Shown: positions 1 to 9,560 of the stretch, piece by piece
How positions within the stretch are numbered: the stretch's first letter is position 1
Layout: each line of letters starts with the position of its first letter
DNA from: Paenibacillus swuensis
Lineage (GTDB): Bacteria; Bacillota; Bacilli; Paenibacillales; DY6
NCBI RefSeq assembly: GCF_001644605.1
Contig: NZ_CP011388.1
Span: 2,942,501 to 3,006,500 of the forward strand
Length of the DNA stretch: 64,000 nucleotides
Reading direction: 5' to 3'
Notes under the pieces: generated by a model
Seen by the model: only the letters and a program-made list of their open reading frames with translations
Database searches by the model: none
Told to the model about the DNA's origin: nothing
Made by a program: the position numbers and the translations under genes

Positions 1-128
1 TGATCAGCATTGTTGTGACGGTTATCTTAATCGGAATCGCTTTTTATGTGTTTAACGCGGAGATTGGCCCGGGTCTCGTAGGTGGCGGCGAGAATCTAAA
101 ACTTAAAATCGAAGATGCCACATCATAA
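1..128 (+). CDS. small pilin-like membrane peptide, 5' end cut by the window
   Basis: Only the last 41 codons are present, read from position 3 and ending at TAA 126-128. The visible part is a hydrophobic helix (ISIVVTVILIGIAFYVF) followed by a short polar tail. It looks like the next two genes, which also have one N-terminal membrane helix and a tail containing an xIN- or xIG-type motif. It belongs to the same operon (25-base gap to the next start). The function is inferred from position just upstream of TadE/TadG-like genes: a pilin-like or accessory membrane subunit of a Tad/Flp-type pilus. The true length is unknown because the start lies outside the window. Confidence 0.55.
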   Translation, partial: ISIVVTVILIGIAFYVFNAEIGPGLVGGGENLKLKIEDATS

Positions 129-152
129 AACAAATATTGGAGGACTGAATGC

Positions 153-365
153 ATGGATAAATTGGTGATTGGGATTTTGATGGTTGTATTGTTGATCGGC
201 GGTTGTTTCTGGGTTTTTAATAACGATAACGGCATAAATGATGCCATCGAAAACGGAGGCAGAACGATTAACTCAAAGACGAGCGGTTTTGATTATAACG
301 GCATGACCGCGCCTGGAGCAGGACATTCCACGGATTGGGTAGCGACCCCGACAACGAACGATTAA
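153..365 (+). CDS. small pilin-like membrane protein (70 aa)
   Basis: ATG at 153 follows a ribosome-binding site (TGGAGG, 139-144). Residues 1-4 are MDKL, residues about 5-21 form a single membrane helix, and the rest is a Gly/Thr/Asn-rich tail. It shares the MDKL start and the xGIN motif after the helix with the next gene, so the two are probably paralogues. Its stop codon (TAA 363-365) overlaps the next ATG by one base, a sign of translational coupling. Context suggests a subunit of a Tad-type pilus or secretion machine. It lacks the canonical Flp pilin processing motif, so the pilin label is an inference. Confidence 0.6.
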   Translation: MDKLVIGILMVVLLIGGCFWVFNNDNGINDAIENGGRTINSKTSGFDYNGMTAPGAGHSTDWVATPTTND

Positions 366-523
366 TGGATAAATTGGCGGTTACGCTGGTCATGGCTATT
401 ATTGTTTTGGGCATTGGGGTGTATGTATTCCTCGGGGACGAGGGAATTAATCAAGAGCTGGAGGAGGGGCATACCCGGTTACAGCAGGAAGTGCGGCAAT
501 GGGGATACACGACGGTACCCTAG
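365..523 (+). CDS. small pilin-like membrane protein (52 aa)
   Basis: I chose ATG 365 because it gives the same MDKL N-terminus as the upstream gene and sits in a TAATG overlap with its stop. A longer reading from 335 is possible but lacks that support. One membrane helix (about residues 5-23) is followed by the GIN motif and a charged tail. It is the third of three similar small membrane peptides in tandem. Likely a pilin-like or assembly component of the Tad-like operon; no enzymatic motif is visible. Confidence 0.6.
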   Translation: MDKLAVTLVMAIIVLGIGVYVFLGDEGINQELEEGHTRLQQEVRQWGYTTVP

Positions 524-554
524 ACTATAGGTGAGCAGAGGCAGGTTGTAATCC

Positions 555-1010
555 ATGTGGAAGCGATTGTGGAAAGAGGAAAGCGGGATGGCGGAGATGG
601 TCTCCCTATTAATCGTGATGGGGGTATTCCTGTTTGTTTCTATGGGAATGGTTTCATTCATGACGTTTATGATGCGCCAGGAGAAGCTGGAGACGATTCA
701 CCATCGCGCATTGGAAATGAGTACCCAGGAGGGGTATATTACACCATCCATTATGGAGGATACCAGGCTGAAGCTGCAAGCTTTGGGATTCCCGTCGGTA
801 CAGCGAAATGGAGTGGATTACCCTTCGTTTGAAGGCAGTACATTGATCAAAGTGCAGAGGGATGATGCGGATCCAACCGTGCAAGTTACGATAAAATACC
901 CTGCTACGTTGTTACAACGCATGGTGGGCCTAATTGGAGGGAATGCGACGGAGGAAGAAGGCTATTATTTGATTGAGGGAGCGGGTCGGAGCGAGGCTTT
1001 GGATGATTAA
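555..1010 (+). CDS. TadE-like / DUF4320-like pseudopilin (151 aa)
   Basis: The N-terminus has the Tad pseudopilin pattern: a short basic and acidic lead (MWKRLWKEESGMAEMV) followed by a long hydrophobic helix (about residues 16-40) and a soluble C-terminal domain. The E-S-G-x-A-E-M segment resembles the processing region of TadE/DUF4320 proteins, which are minor pseudopilins of Tad pili. The neighbouring gene, overlapping by 8 bases, is TadG-like, which supports the call. Family assignment is by pattern only; I cannot tell TadE from DUF4320 without a profile search. Confidence 0.65.
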   Translation: MWKRLWKEESGMAEMVSLLIVMGVFLFVSMGMVSFMTFMMRQEKLETIHHRALEMSTQEGYITPSIMEDTRLKLQALGFPSVQRNGVDYPSFEGSTLIKVQRDDADPTVQVTIKYPATLLQRMVGLIGGNATEEEGYYLIEGAGRSEALDD

Positions 1011-1611
1011 ATTGTGGAAGGACGAACAAGGCGGCGTTTCCATTATGGTTCTCAGCCTGATTGTGCTGGGTATGTGTATGTTGGCCTTCATGGTGGGCGT
1101 GGACTATGTCAAACAAATCTCTACGGCTTCCCGGGTGAAGCAGCATTTGAATATGGCCTTGCACGGAGCATCTCTGTCTGTGGATAAGACGAAGCTTGCG
1201 GAAGGAATCATCTCTCTGGACACCGTAACTGCTTCGTTTCGGGTACAGGATCAATTTGCGGCTATTGTGCGAAAGAATATGGGAATTGATGACAGGTGGA
1301 AAGTCTTGACCAGCAGTTATTTGGAGGAAGAAAGTGACTTTGTGGTGCATGAGTTGATTTACGCGGATCCAGGGAGTTTGGTATTTGATAATTTGATTCC
1401 TGATGCATCCGCATGCTCTATGTTTGGCTCGCGTATGCAATGTACTGTGAAGTTATATGAAGGAACGGTTAAAGAAACGACTCGCGAGATTGATGAAATG
1501 TTGGTCGGACCGTCTTTGCTGGCGGTTGTTGAAGTCGAACATGAGGGTGTGGGTTGGTTGAATGACGAGCCGGTTGTGATTGCTAGTGTGCAGGAGGTCC
1601 GTTTTCAATAA
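1003..1611 (+). CDS. TadG-like membrane protein (202 aa)
   Basis: I chose ATG 1003, inside the end of the previous gene (8-base overlap), rather than the TTG at 973, because it places the typical N-terminus at the start: MIKLWKDEQGGVSI followed by a hydrophobic helix (about residues 12-33). This is the pattern of Tad-domain (PF13400-type) TadE/TadG proteins, whose E-x-G near the helix aligns the protein in the membrane. The rest is a soluble extracytoplasmic domain. It is the last recognisable gene of the Tad-like operon; a 75-base gap separates it from the SLH gene. Confidence 0.65.
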   Translation: MIKLWKDEQGGVSIMVLSLIVLGMCMLAFMVGVDYVKQISTASRVKQHLNMALHGASLSVDKTKLAEGIISLDTVTASFRVQDQFAAIVRKNMGIDDRWKVLTSSYLEEESDFVVHELIYADPGSLVFDNLIPDASACSMFGSRMQCTVKLYEGTVKETTREIDEMLVGPSLLAVVEVEHEGVGWLNDEPVVIASVQEVRFQ

Positions 1612-1686
1612 ATAGTATTGATGGATTGTAAAGGCTCATGATATGTTTGTTGGTATATTTATACATATAGTAGTGGGGGAGTTTCT

Positions 1687-2904
1687 ATGAACAAAAGCGG
1701 GAGTAAGAAAGCAGTATCCACTTTGTTGGCATTGGTGTGTTCAGCGAGTATATCAGGGAATGCTTACGCACTAAGTTTCTCAGATATCAATAGTCATTGG
1801 GCCAAGGCTGGGATCGAAAGTGCTGCCAAAGAAGGCTTAGTGACCGGATACAATGGAAAATATCTGCCTGATGCTCAAACATCCAAAGCGGAATTTGCTT
1901 CTATTTTGGATCGTATGTTACACCGTGCCGATTCAGCTAGTGTTGTCGGACTGCCAACTTCTATGAAAACGCATTGGTCACGTGCCTCTGTGGAAAATTT
2001 GGTTCGCTTAGGCGTTATTTATAATACGGAAGCATCCCGCTTCATCCCTACGGGAACGATTAGCAGGTTTGAAATGGCAACATGGTTGAGCCGTGCTCTG
2101 GCAACTATAGACCCTAGCTATGCGGATGCTTTGAATGACTTAAAGGGAGAAGCGGCGGTTATTCCAGTATCGGAGTTTTTCAAAAATAAAATGACTATGG
2201 ACCAAAACCCGGCGGTTGGGTTGATGATCGGTACGGGCATAATGAAGGGCTTGCCGGATGGTTCATTTGGGTTTGCGAAAGTAGCCACGCGGGCAGAAGT
2301 TGCTGCGATAGCTTTACGGTTTAAGGCAGTTTCGAGTAAGACAGCTGATACGTTCAGTGAACTGAACGAACTGCGCGAAGTTGGAGTCACCGGAACAAAC
2401 CTGACTTCGCTCACTCCATATAAGTTTGGAGCTCCGCACGGTACAATAAAGGATTTCAGTCATGTCCGCAATAAAACATACACCATGGACAATGGAGCTG
2501 GGAAGATAGATATACATCGAATGTTATTAGTGGACGCGGATTCTAATAAAGAAGTAAAAGGTGTTTATGGGAAGCTTTTTATTAATGAAAGTTCTGATGT
2601 TCATAAAGGCCCTCATTATTTTGGTTATATGCAAATCACAATCACGCCATCTATTAATAATTTTACATTAGCTAAATACTTGCAAGGTGCAAGTGGAGAT
2701 GGGATCGTGAGCGGCTTGCATATCTCTAGATTTTCATACGATGTATTCGGAATACAAGGCCTCCCGCAGGGAGATTGGTCTAAATTTTTCTATAAAGGAA
2801 AGCCGGTAACGTTTTGGGTTAGCTCAAATTTTTCGAAGAATGCTGAAAGTGAAAAGAACTATGTAATAAAGACAGATGATGGATATATATCCATATACAA
2901 TTAA
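1687..2904 (+). CDS. secreted SLH-domain protein (405 aa)
   Basis: ATG 1687 follows a GGGGGAG ribosome-binding site. Residues 1-28 are a signal peptide with a likely cut after NAYA. Three S-layer-homology modules follow (about residues 30-85, 90-150 and 155-215), with the usual F-x-D-I-x-x-HWA opening and the ITR/TRAE-like signature (ATRAEVAAIAL in the third). SLH domains bind pyruvylated secondary cell-wall polymer, so the protein is held on the cell surface. The C-terminal part (about 225-405) matches no family I recognise. It sits between the Tad-like operon and the giant secreted protein, 18 bases upstream of the latter, so it may be the anchor or partner for that protein. Confidence 0.85.
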   Translation: MNKSGSKKAVSTLLALVCSASISGNAYALSFSDINSHWAKAGIESAAKEGLVTGYNGKYLPDAQTSKAEFASILDRMLHRADSASVVGLPTSMKTHWSRASVENLVRLGVIYNTEASRFIPTGTISRFEMATWLSRALATIDPSYADALNDLKGEAAVIPVSEFFKNKMTMDQNPAVGLMIGTGIMKGLPDGSFGFAKVATRAEVAAIALRFKAVSSKTADTFSELNELREVGVTGTNLTSLTPYKFGAPHGTIKDFSHVRNKTYTMDNGAGKIDIHRMLLVDADSNKEVKGVYGKLFINESSDVHKGPHYFGYMQITITPSINNFTLAKYLQGASGDGIVSGLHISRFSYDVFGIQGLPQGDWSKFFYKGKPVTFWVSSNFSKNAESEKNYVIKTDDGYISIYN

Positions 2905-2922
2905 GCGAGGTTTAATTTTAAT

Positions 2923-5900
2923 TTGATAAAATCAAAATTATATATAATTTTCCTAACTGTATTAACATTGTCGCAAAATATGTTCTGGGTTCCATTAAAT
3001 TCAGAAGCAAACGCAAGCTATAAATTATATCCTGATTACCCTGCAAAGAAACAAACAAAAATCAAGGATATACAAGGCACCGATACAACAGACGGGGTTG
3101 TATATTGGTATCAACAAGACGACTTAAAATGGGTTGCAGAAAAGGTCGGCACAGCATCTGACGTGGTTACCGCCAACACCAACGCTAAAGGTATTCCTCT
3201 TCCAGAGGATACTAATGTGCCTGCTATACTAAATATGAACAATTATTTTCCTGACCAGCTATTAGTTTCGGGTAAAGCATACGCTAAATCCGTTATAAAA
3301 GATCTTAAGATGAATGGTCACCCGAAGAAAATTGGAACCATTAATTATCTGGATATCGTAGATTCACATACCGATCCAGATGGAGTTACGGTGCACATTG
3401 TTACTCGCAGTGGAGTAAGTTATAGCCATGGTTTTCACAGTAGCTATGGAAACGGTCCAAACGGTCCAAAGTTCCGTGTGGAATACCCGCTTATCTTTGA
3501 GTATGAATGGACAGGTTACATAGAAGAATCCAAAGAAGTCGATGTAGCCGGCTCTTCATCTATATCCCTTGGGCAAACCTCAAATGCATCAGCCAATATT
3601 AAAGTAAAAAACTTTGATTCCAATGTTTGGTCGGGTCCCGTTAATGTAACTCAAGCAACAGAAACAACTTGGGACTCGACAAACAAAGGTGTTGCAACAA
3701 TCAGTGACTCAGGAAAAATCACAACGATTTCCCAAGGAACGACAACAATAAAAGCAACTTGGATCAAAGATGGATACACGTTGGTGGATTCATACACCCT
3801 AACTGTTATAGCACCACCCAACCAACCAGACTTAACCCCAACTTCCGTCACCCCAGACAAACCCTCTATCCCGATCGGATCGACCATTACATTCACAGTA
3901 GAGGTTCAGAACATTGGCACACAAGCCATTCCCAGTTCAACTCCCGTTGCCGTGAAAGTATTCGACCAAACAGGGAGATTGGTTAAGAACACCACCATTT
4001 CCGGAGGGTTTACAGGGGGGCAGAAGAAAACTTTTACCTTCCAAGATTCCTTCCCCACCTCAGGAGCTACTCGTACCTATCAAACGATTGTCGATCCAGC
4101 AGGATCAATAACTGAAGCCAGCGAAACTAACAACGAAAGACAAGATACATTCAGCGCTGCAGCTGGTGGCGGAGGAATCACAGGAGACTTCGACATTCTA
4201 CCCGGACCAAACATTAAGTACAGAGACAGCTTCACACTACACCCGAAGGATATCACGAATAGCGGGTCCTGTTCATACTCACGACACACGTTCAAAATCA
4301 CTCGTGACGGTACAACATACACTTCCCCGTTTGTTTACTCCAAAACCCAAGACAGCAGCTACACCGAATCGAATTATCCCTATGTAATGGGCGTCGGCAG
4401 CCATCAAATCTCTTTAACCATCCACAGTAATTGTGGAGAAATCATTATCGGTCCCAAAACACTCGAAATAACAGGCCCGCAAAATAACAATCCACCTCAA
4501 GGCCAGATTGGATTTGTCCGCTCTTCAGATCGAACGAAACCGTTAACAACTGTATTGGAAGGAACACGTTTAGACTTAATCCTTATCCAAGATCCGCGCG
4601 TACCCACACCGCATGACCCAGATGGAGATGATATCTACCTCGTGGGCTTTGATTTTTCAGAAAGCGATGCTTGGACCAAAGAAATTGATATGAAATACGC
4701 CAATAATTATACTGACATTGGCTATCTCAACGTGCTCATGGATAAAGTAGGCACTCACCGCGTAAAGGCAACCATCCGTGACGAATTCGGCGCAACAGCG
4801 ATTCTTTCAACCGTGATTGAAGTTGTACCCGAAAATCCAATCCCCGTCATCACAGGACCTACCGAAGTGGTCGAAGGCCGACCGGTTTCCCCTCCTTTCG
4901 ACGCTAACGCGAGCTTCAGTCATATGGGCAGGCAAATCGATCACAGCCGCGATCAATGGACGAATCTCAGAACCATGTATCCCGACATAGGAACCGAAAT
5001 TCTTTCACTTGACGTGTTTGACGAAATCGGACTACAGTCGCTGGCACCAGATACCCATACACTGACCGTTAAACCGGATATCCCGCCAACCCCCAAGCTA
5101 GAATACACAGATAAGGCAGTTCGTAACTCCAATGTACTATTTCGAAATACATCCTATAGCCCCGACGGAGATAACATTGTTACCAATTCAGTCACCTATA
5201 AATACGATGCCAATCATAACGGTACGTTTGCGGACGACGGGCAACAACCTATAACGATGACACCGCAGAAAACCTTCACCTTCAACCCAACCCGCGTGGG
5301 TAAATACCAGTTTTGTGTTTATGTCCGTGAAGATTGGGGGAAGGACGCCAGAGGTTGCTATGATTTTGAAGTGGTCAACGACAGTCCTTTTGTTTCATTT
5401 ACGGTTTCGTCTACTACTACAGAACCGTTTGCGATCAACAATAAACCCGTTACGGTCATTGATTTCATGAGCGGCGCGTGGACGAGCAACGATTACCTTC
5501 ATGCCAATAAATCCAAGGCGTGGATGCGAAATCCCCACACAGGCGTCCTTGCTGCCGTTCCCTTCCAAAAGCCGACCATAGATGCGCCAACAAACCCTAC
5601 GATTACGCTGATGGACCAACCCTTCAGCACCGGTGACCGCGAAAACGGCAGAACCTACTATTTGGAAGACGGCTATTACCTATCCTGGAAGCAATATGAC
5701 TATGGAGGATCCACAGCCGCTTACGTGTATATCAAAAAATACAAACCATCCTACCCCGATCCCGCCAGAACCGGAAATTTACACAATGTGATGTTTGACG
5801 GACCGCATCGAATCGATTATGAGAATAAAATCATATACGTCCGCGAGCAAGGCTGGGGCTATGAAAGCTATTATGTGGATCGGGTGAAGGGTTACAACAT

Positions 5901-8900
5901 TCATGATTTTATTACATTAACCAATCCCCCTGTTGTAACTATGGTTAACTATAGTGATTTTATCAAAACACCCGTTGATCTCGGTTACGAAGACCGTTGG
6001 ATCGGTACGGACGGAACGGTGAATTCCTACAGCTGGGATCGTCCATTGAACGGCGGCCCGTGGTCAACCTATCAGGATAACAACACATCCTCCTATGGAA
6101 TGAGCTTGTTGCCGAACGGGGACTACATTTACGGTGCGGATGCGCAGTGGAGATTGAATGTCTATGACGGTGCAACCAGAGCTCTGAAACGAACGCTCAA
6201 CCACCGCTTTTATTGGTATGGCGAGCCCTATATGAGCGCGGATGAAAAAGCAATCGGTGTAGTCAACTCCAATCACAGCAGCTTCTCTCTCTATCAATAT
6301 CAATCCGAGCAAGAATTGTTAGCCTCGAACGGATGGACAAGCTACACCGGTCGATACGAAAACATCTTTATTTACAGTTATTACAATGGCACCATCAATG
6401 CTATGAGCGCGGTAGATTCTAACGGGACCATTCGCTGGACTACACCCGGTCATGCAAATACACATTCCAGTATTATTACGAATGACGGGTTTCTGATTTA
6501 TACACTGGAGTCCAGGCTGATGAAAGTGAATATTTTGACGGGAGCAACCAGTATAATCGCTGAGTTAAGCGGATACCGACCGAATGTAAGCGAGGGATAT
6601 TCCCACTATTACTCTTTTCCGACATTTTTACCGGACGGAACAATACTGGTCAACATAAACAGCCATAATTTCAGTACAGACAGCGACTATGTAAATACGG
6701 TTATCATTGACAGCACGAAAGAAACTACATCCAACCGGTTTACGTTAAATCAGCTCATACCAACCACGCCAGCCAACTATGCGCTCGGAGACAGCTACCA
6801 AATCTCTTACACGTTACGTATGAACAAGTTTCAACATGACCTTGCGGCGGGGATGTCCTTTGGGATCCTGAACCATCAAAACATGCTCCGAGTGGAAAGC
6901 AACCCGAATCATACCCGCCTTGTACGGATTACGAACGGACAGAAGACTATACTTCGGGAGATCCCTTACCCATTGGCCAAAAGCACCTATCATACGTTCA
7001 AAATCATGCGAATGGGAGACCAAATCAAAGTTTACATTAACGGGGTGCCGCTCATTACTACACAAGAAAGCTCCTATAAGAACGGCACCTTCGGGCCCTT
7101 TACCGAGATCGGGAAAGCGGAGTTTAAAGCGGTAACCTATGCGGATTTGTCCCAGCTTAACGGCAGCAGCAAAGTGAACAATTACGGAATTGTGGGGGAG
7201 GAGTTAGAGTACTCAGCCTTCATGATGGATACGGAAAATGACCCGGCCATCCCTGCGCTCAATGAGTGGAAGTACGAGCAGCTTTCCCAAAAATTTCTGG
7301 ATGCGGGTGACGGAAAATCCGGGGCATCTTCATTGCACAATCGAACTTTTAATACATCCAACCCCATTTTAGATAAAGTGGGACTGTACCGGATCTCATA
7401 TTCCACCAAGGATGACCCTCACCCGGAGCATCGGTATGGAGATATGATGTTTAACAGCTACAGGCAAAAGTCGAATGTATACGCCAACAATGTCATCATA
7501 CACCGCAAACCTATTTCCCTGTTCACGCTATCTCTAAACCCGAATTATTCTGTTCGATGGCATGACAGCAGCTATGACCCGGATCGATGGCTGAGCCCAG
7601 GGCATTATTCCACAGAGCCGACAGGTATTCCTTATGGTTCGAATCGGGGTATTTTGCAGGCCAAATATTATTATGTATCTCCAAGCGGAGCCACGTTCTA
7701 CGAAAAGCTAACCTCACCGCAAGAGACAGGCACATATGAGGTGGGAATGGCGGTTCAAGACGAATACGGCGCATGGTCCGATTGGAATGTTGAATATTTG
7801 AATGCCACCGTTACGGGGCCAGGCAATATGTTTCCGCCTGCGGCAGCTTTAACAAACCCTAACGGCACTCAGTCCGCTCCGACCCTCTATTCGACGTTGA
7901 GACCCAACATAACATGGGCACAGTCGGATCCTGATGCAGGTAATGTGTTTACAGGTTATCAGATCCTTATTTCAAACGAACAAAATACCCAAATGCTGCT
8001 GGACACAGGAGAAAGCGGTCAATGGACGAGTAATACCTGGGCGAACTGGGCTGTTAACCGTGATTTGCCTGCCAACGAAAAGCTGAGGGTTCGGGTGCGA
8101 GTAAGGGATAATCAGGATCATTGGTCCGCGTATTCGACAACCCAGTGGATGCTGATCAACAGGGAGCCCAACGCGGTCATGATCGTTCCATCCGGAACAC
8201 AGGGATCACCTACACCGATGATTTCCACTCGTCCTACGCTCAAATGGAATCAAACGGACCCAGACGCCGGCACGGTGTTCCAAGGCTTTCATATCCAGAT
8301 CCTTAACGAAGCTAATCATGTCCTGAGGGACACAGGCCCTCTCTGGCAACAATCGGGTGCGGGCACCCAATGGTGGAACCTGGATCAAGACTTGCCGCGT
8401 GGGCAGAAGCTTCAAGTCCGCGTTAGAGTTCAAGATAACTTGCACACCTGGTCTCCTTGGTCCCAAACCACTTGGATGATCATTAACCGGGCGCCTGTGG
8501 CCGATTTCGAGTGGAGCCCGACGCCAACCTATGAAGGAGACGTCATTAACCTCGCGAACTTATCAACAGACCCCGACGGCGATGCTATGACCTATCAGTG
8601 GCAAATTACCGGACCTGGGGGGTTAACGAAATCTTTTGCTACCCAGAACGGCGCCTTATCTTATGCGGAAACGATTGATCGAATCGGACCTTACCATGTA
8701 ACATTAACAGCTACCGACCTTTATGGAATGACCAGTGAGCCTGTGAGCAAAACGATTATCGTTCTTCCTCTAACGATCATTGGCGAGGTGTTTCATACAG
8801 AACTCTGGGATCAGAAACGGATAGAGTACAATCTGAAAGAAACGGGGAGTTCGGATGCGCCTCGTGGGAGGGATGTGTTTTGGGCGGGAGAGAAATTCAG

Positions 8901-9159
8901 GCTTCGTTCACAACTCACGGATACAGGAGGTTCCTCTACCAAACCGACGAGAGTCCATGTTCGCTTTGAATCCACAGGGCATTCCGTCGAGCTTACGTCC
9001 ACACCTTCAGGCAACTGGACCGGCGAGTTATGGCAACAATCGATGGACGGTTTGGCGGACGGCACATATTCGTTTCGGTTTACCTCGTATTGGAGTAACA
9101 GCGCCGTCAAAATAACAACGGTACTTGTTGAACTTCGGGACAGATCTGGGAGGTCATAG
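2923..9159 (+). CDS. giant secreted multi-domain surface protein (2078 aa)
   Basis: The frame opens with TTG at 2923 behind a GCGAGG site; no better start lies nearby. Residues 1-32 are a signal peptide (likely cut after EANA). Visible modules, in order: an Ig-like/BIG2-type region (about 207-298), a CARDB-type adhesion domain (about 302-415, ending in the typical E-x-x-E-T-N-N-E), several PKD/cadherin-like segments with DPDGD motifs (about 525-830), an aromatic-rich propeller-like region (about 850-1270), a concanavalin/LamG-like domain (about 1276-1410), two tandem Fn3-like repeats (about 1636-1855, each ending in HxWS...W), a PKD domain (about 1858-1945) and a C-terminal domain. There is no SLH, LPXTG or membrane anchor. 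It is probably an adhesin or structural fibre. Linkage with the SLH protein 18 bases upstream suggests joint export and surface attachment. Confidence 0.8.
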   Translation: MIKSKLYIIFLTVLTLSQNMFWVPLNSEANASYKLYPDYPAKKQTKIKDIQGTDTTDGVVYWYQQDDLKWVAEKVGTASDVVTANTNAKGIPLPEDTNVPAILNMNNYFPDQLLVSGKAYAKSVIKDLKMNGHPKKIGTINYLDIVDSHTDPDGVTVHIVTRSGVSYSHGFHSSYGNGPNGPKFRVEYPLIFEYEWTGYIEESKEVDVAGSSSISLGQTSNASANIKVKNFDSNVWSGPVNVTQATETTWDSTNKGVATISDSGKITTISQGTTTIKATWIKDGYTLVDSYTLTVIAPPNQPDLTPTSVTPDKPSIPIGSTITFTVEVQNIGTQAIPSSTPVAVKVFDQTGRLVKNTTISGGFTGGQKKTFTFQDSFPTSGATRTYQTIVDPAGSITEASETNNERQDTFSAAAGGGGITGDFDILPGPNIKYRDSFTLHPKDITNSGSCSYSRHTFKITRDGTTYTSPFVYSKTQDSSYTESNYPYVMGVGSHQISLTIHSNCGEIIIGPKTLEITGPQNNNPPQGQIGFVRSSDRTKPLTTVLEGTRLDLILIQDPRVPTPHDPDGDDIYLVGFDFSESDAWTKEIDMKYANNYTDIGYLNVLMDKVGTHRVKATIRDEFGATAILSTVIEVVPENPIPVITGPTEVVEGRPVSPPFDANASFSHMGRQIDHSRDQWTNLRTMYPDIGTEILSLDVFDEIGLQSLAPDTHTLTVKPDIPPTPKLEYTDKAVRNSNVLFRNTSYSPDGDNIVTNSVTYKYDANHNGTFADDGQQPITMTPQKTFTFNPTRVGKYQFCVYVREDWGKDARGCYDFEVVNDSPFVSFTVSSTTTEPFAINNKPVTVIDFMSGAWTSNDYLHANKSKAWMRNPHTGVLAAVPFQKPTIDAPTNPTITLMDQPFSTGDRENGRTYYLEDGYYLSWKQYDYGGSTAAYVYIKKYKPSYPDPARTGNLHNVMFDGPHRIDYENKIIYVREQGWGYESYYVDRVKGYNIHDFITLTNPPVVTMVNYSDFIKTPVDLGYEDRWIGTDGTVNSYSWDRPLNGGPWSTYQDNNTSSYGMSLLPNGDYIYGADAQWRLNVYDGATRALKRTLNHRFYWYGEPYMSADEKAIGVVNSNHSSFSLYQYQSEQELLASNGWTSYTGRYENIFIYSYYNGTINAMSAVDSNGTIRWTTPGHANTHSSIITNDGFLIYTLESRLMKVNILTGATSIIAELSGYRPNVSEGYSHYYSFPTFLPDGTILVNINSHNFSTDSDYVNTVIIDSTKETTSNRFTLNQLIPTTPANYALGDSYQISYTLRMNKFQHDLAAGMSFGILNHQNMLRVESNPNHTRLVRITNGQKTILREIPYPLAKSTYHTFKIMRMGDQIKVYINGVPLITTQESSYKNGTFGPFTEIGKAEFKAVTYADLSQLNGSSKVNNYGIVGEELEYSAFMMDTENDPAIPALNEWKYEQLSQKFLDAGDGKSGASSLHNRTFNTSNPILDKVGLYRISYSTKDDPHPEHRYGDMMFNSYRQKSNVYANNVIIHRKPISLFTLSLNPNYSVRWHDSSYDPDRWLSPGHYSTEPTGIPYGSNRGILQAKYYYVSPSGATFYEKLTSPQETGTYEVGMAVQDEYGAWSDWNVEYLNATVTGPGNMFPPAAALTNPNGTQSAPTLYSTLRPNITWAQSDPDAGNVFTGYQILISNEQNTQMLLDTGESGQWTSNTWANWAVNRDLPANEKLRVRVRVRDNQDHWSAYSTTQWMLINREPNAVMIVPSGTQGSPTPMISTRPTLKWNQTDPDAGTVFQGFHIQILNEANHVLRDTGPLWQQSGAGTQWWNLDQDLPRGQKLQVRVRVQDNLHTWSPWSQTTWMIINRAPVADFEWSPTPTYEGDVINLANLSTDPDGDAMTYQWQITGPGGLTKSFATQNGALSYAETIDRIGPYHVTLTATDLYGMTSEPVSKTIIVLPLTIIGEVFHTELWDQKRIEYNLKETGSSDAPRGRDVFWAGEKFRLRSQLTDTGGSSTKPTRVHVRFESTGHSVELTSTPSGNWTGELWQQSMDGLADGTYSFRFTSYWSNSAVKITTVLVELRDRSGRS

Positions 9160-9195
9160 AAACGCACGCGATTCATTAAAAGCGATTGAATAAAG

Positions 9196-9232
9196 AAAGC
9201 AGTCATTCCGTACAAACGGGTGGCTGCTTTTG
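9196..9232 (+). terminator. rho-independent terminator after the giant gene
   Basis: The arms AAAGCAG (9196-9202) and CTGCTTT (9224-9230) pair, with further pairing inside the loop (CCGT with ACGG), and run into TTTTG. It lies 36 bases after the stop of the giant gene and separates it from the DnaA-box cluster. Confidence 0.65.
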
Positions 9233-9269
9233 TGCGGATATGATACAATATCTCTCCGTGCCGTCGTGC

Positions 9270-9477
9270 TGTGGACATTTTGTTAACAGTGCCTGTGGAC
9301 AATTGTGGATAACATTATTAAATCTTTGAATCAACAGGATTTGTGATGTGTGCAAAATAGAGGATATCTTTTTCAATGAAAATTGTGGATAATGTGGATA
9401 AAACGGTGGATAGATTCGAAAAGCTTTACAAATCAATAAAATTAGCCTGTTCATACTGTGCATAACCTTGTGGATAT
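9270..9477 (-). promoter_or_regulatory. DnaA-box cluster
   Basis: On the minus strand, four sites match the DnaA-box consensus TTATNCACA exactly: plus-strand 9304-9312, 9384-9392, 9393-9401 (directly abutting the previous one) and 9457-9465. Near matches lie at 9270-9278, 9294-9302, 9405-9413 and 9469-9477. All point the same way. No dnaA, dnaN or other origin gene is nearby, so this is not oriC. In B. subtilis, DnaA-box clusters outside oriC titrate or regulate DnaA, and from memory one lies at gcp-ydiF. Here ydiF follows about 3 kb downstream, so the cluster may be its counterpart. It could also regulate the gene at 9561. Confidence 0.75.
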
Positions 9478-9560
9478 GTGTATACGTTGTATAGCGCTTT
9501 CTTAATCAGGAGAGACTGTGGGCATTCCATAGGATGTAAGTCATTAAAAAGGGGGCATTT

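Noticed and set aside
9270-9477. DnaA-box cluster as a chromosomal or plasmid origin
   Set aside because: No dnaA, dnaN, rep or par genes are near, and no clear AT-rich unwinding element with iterated repeats is present.
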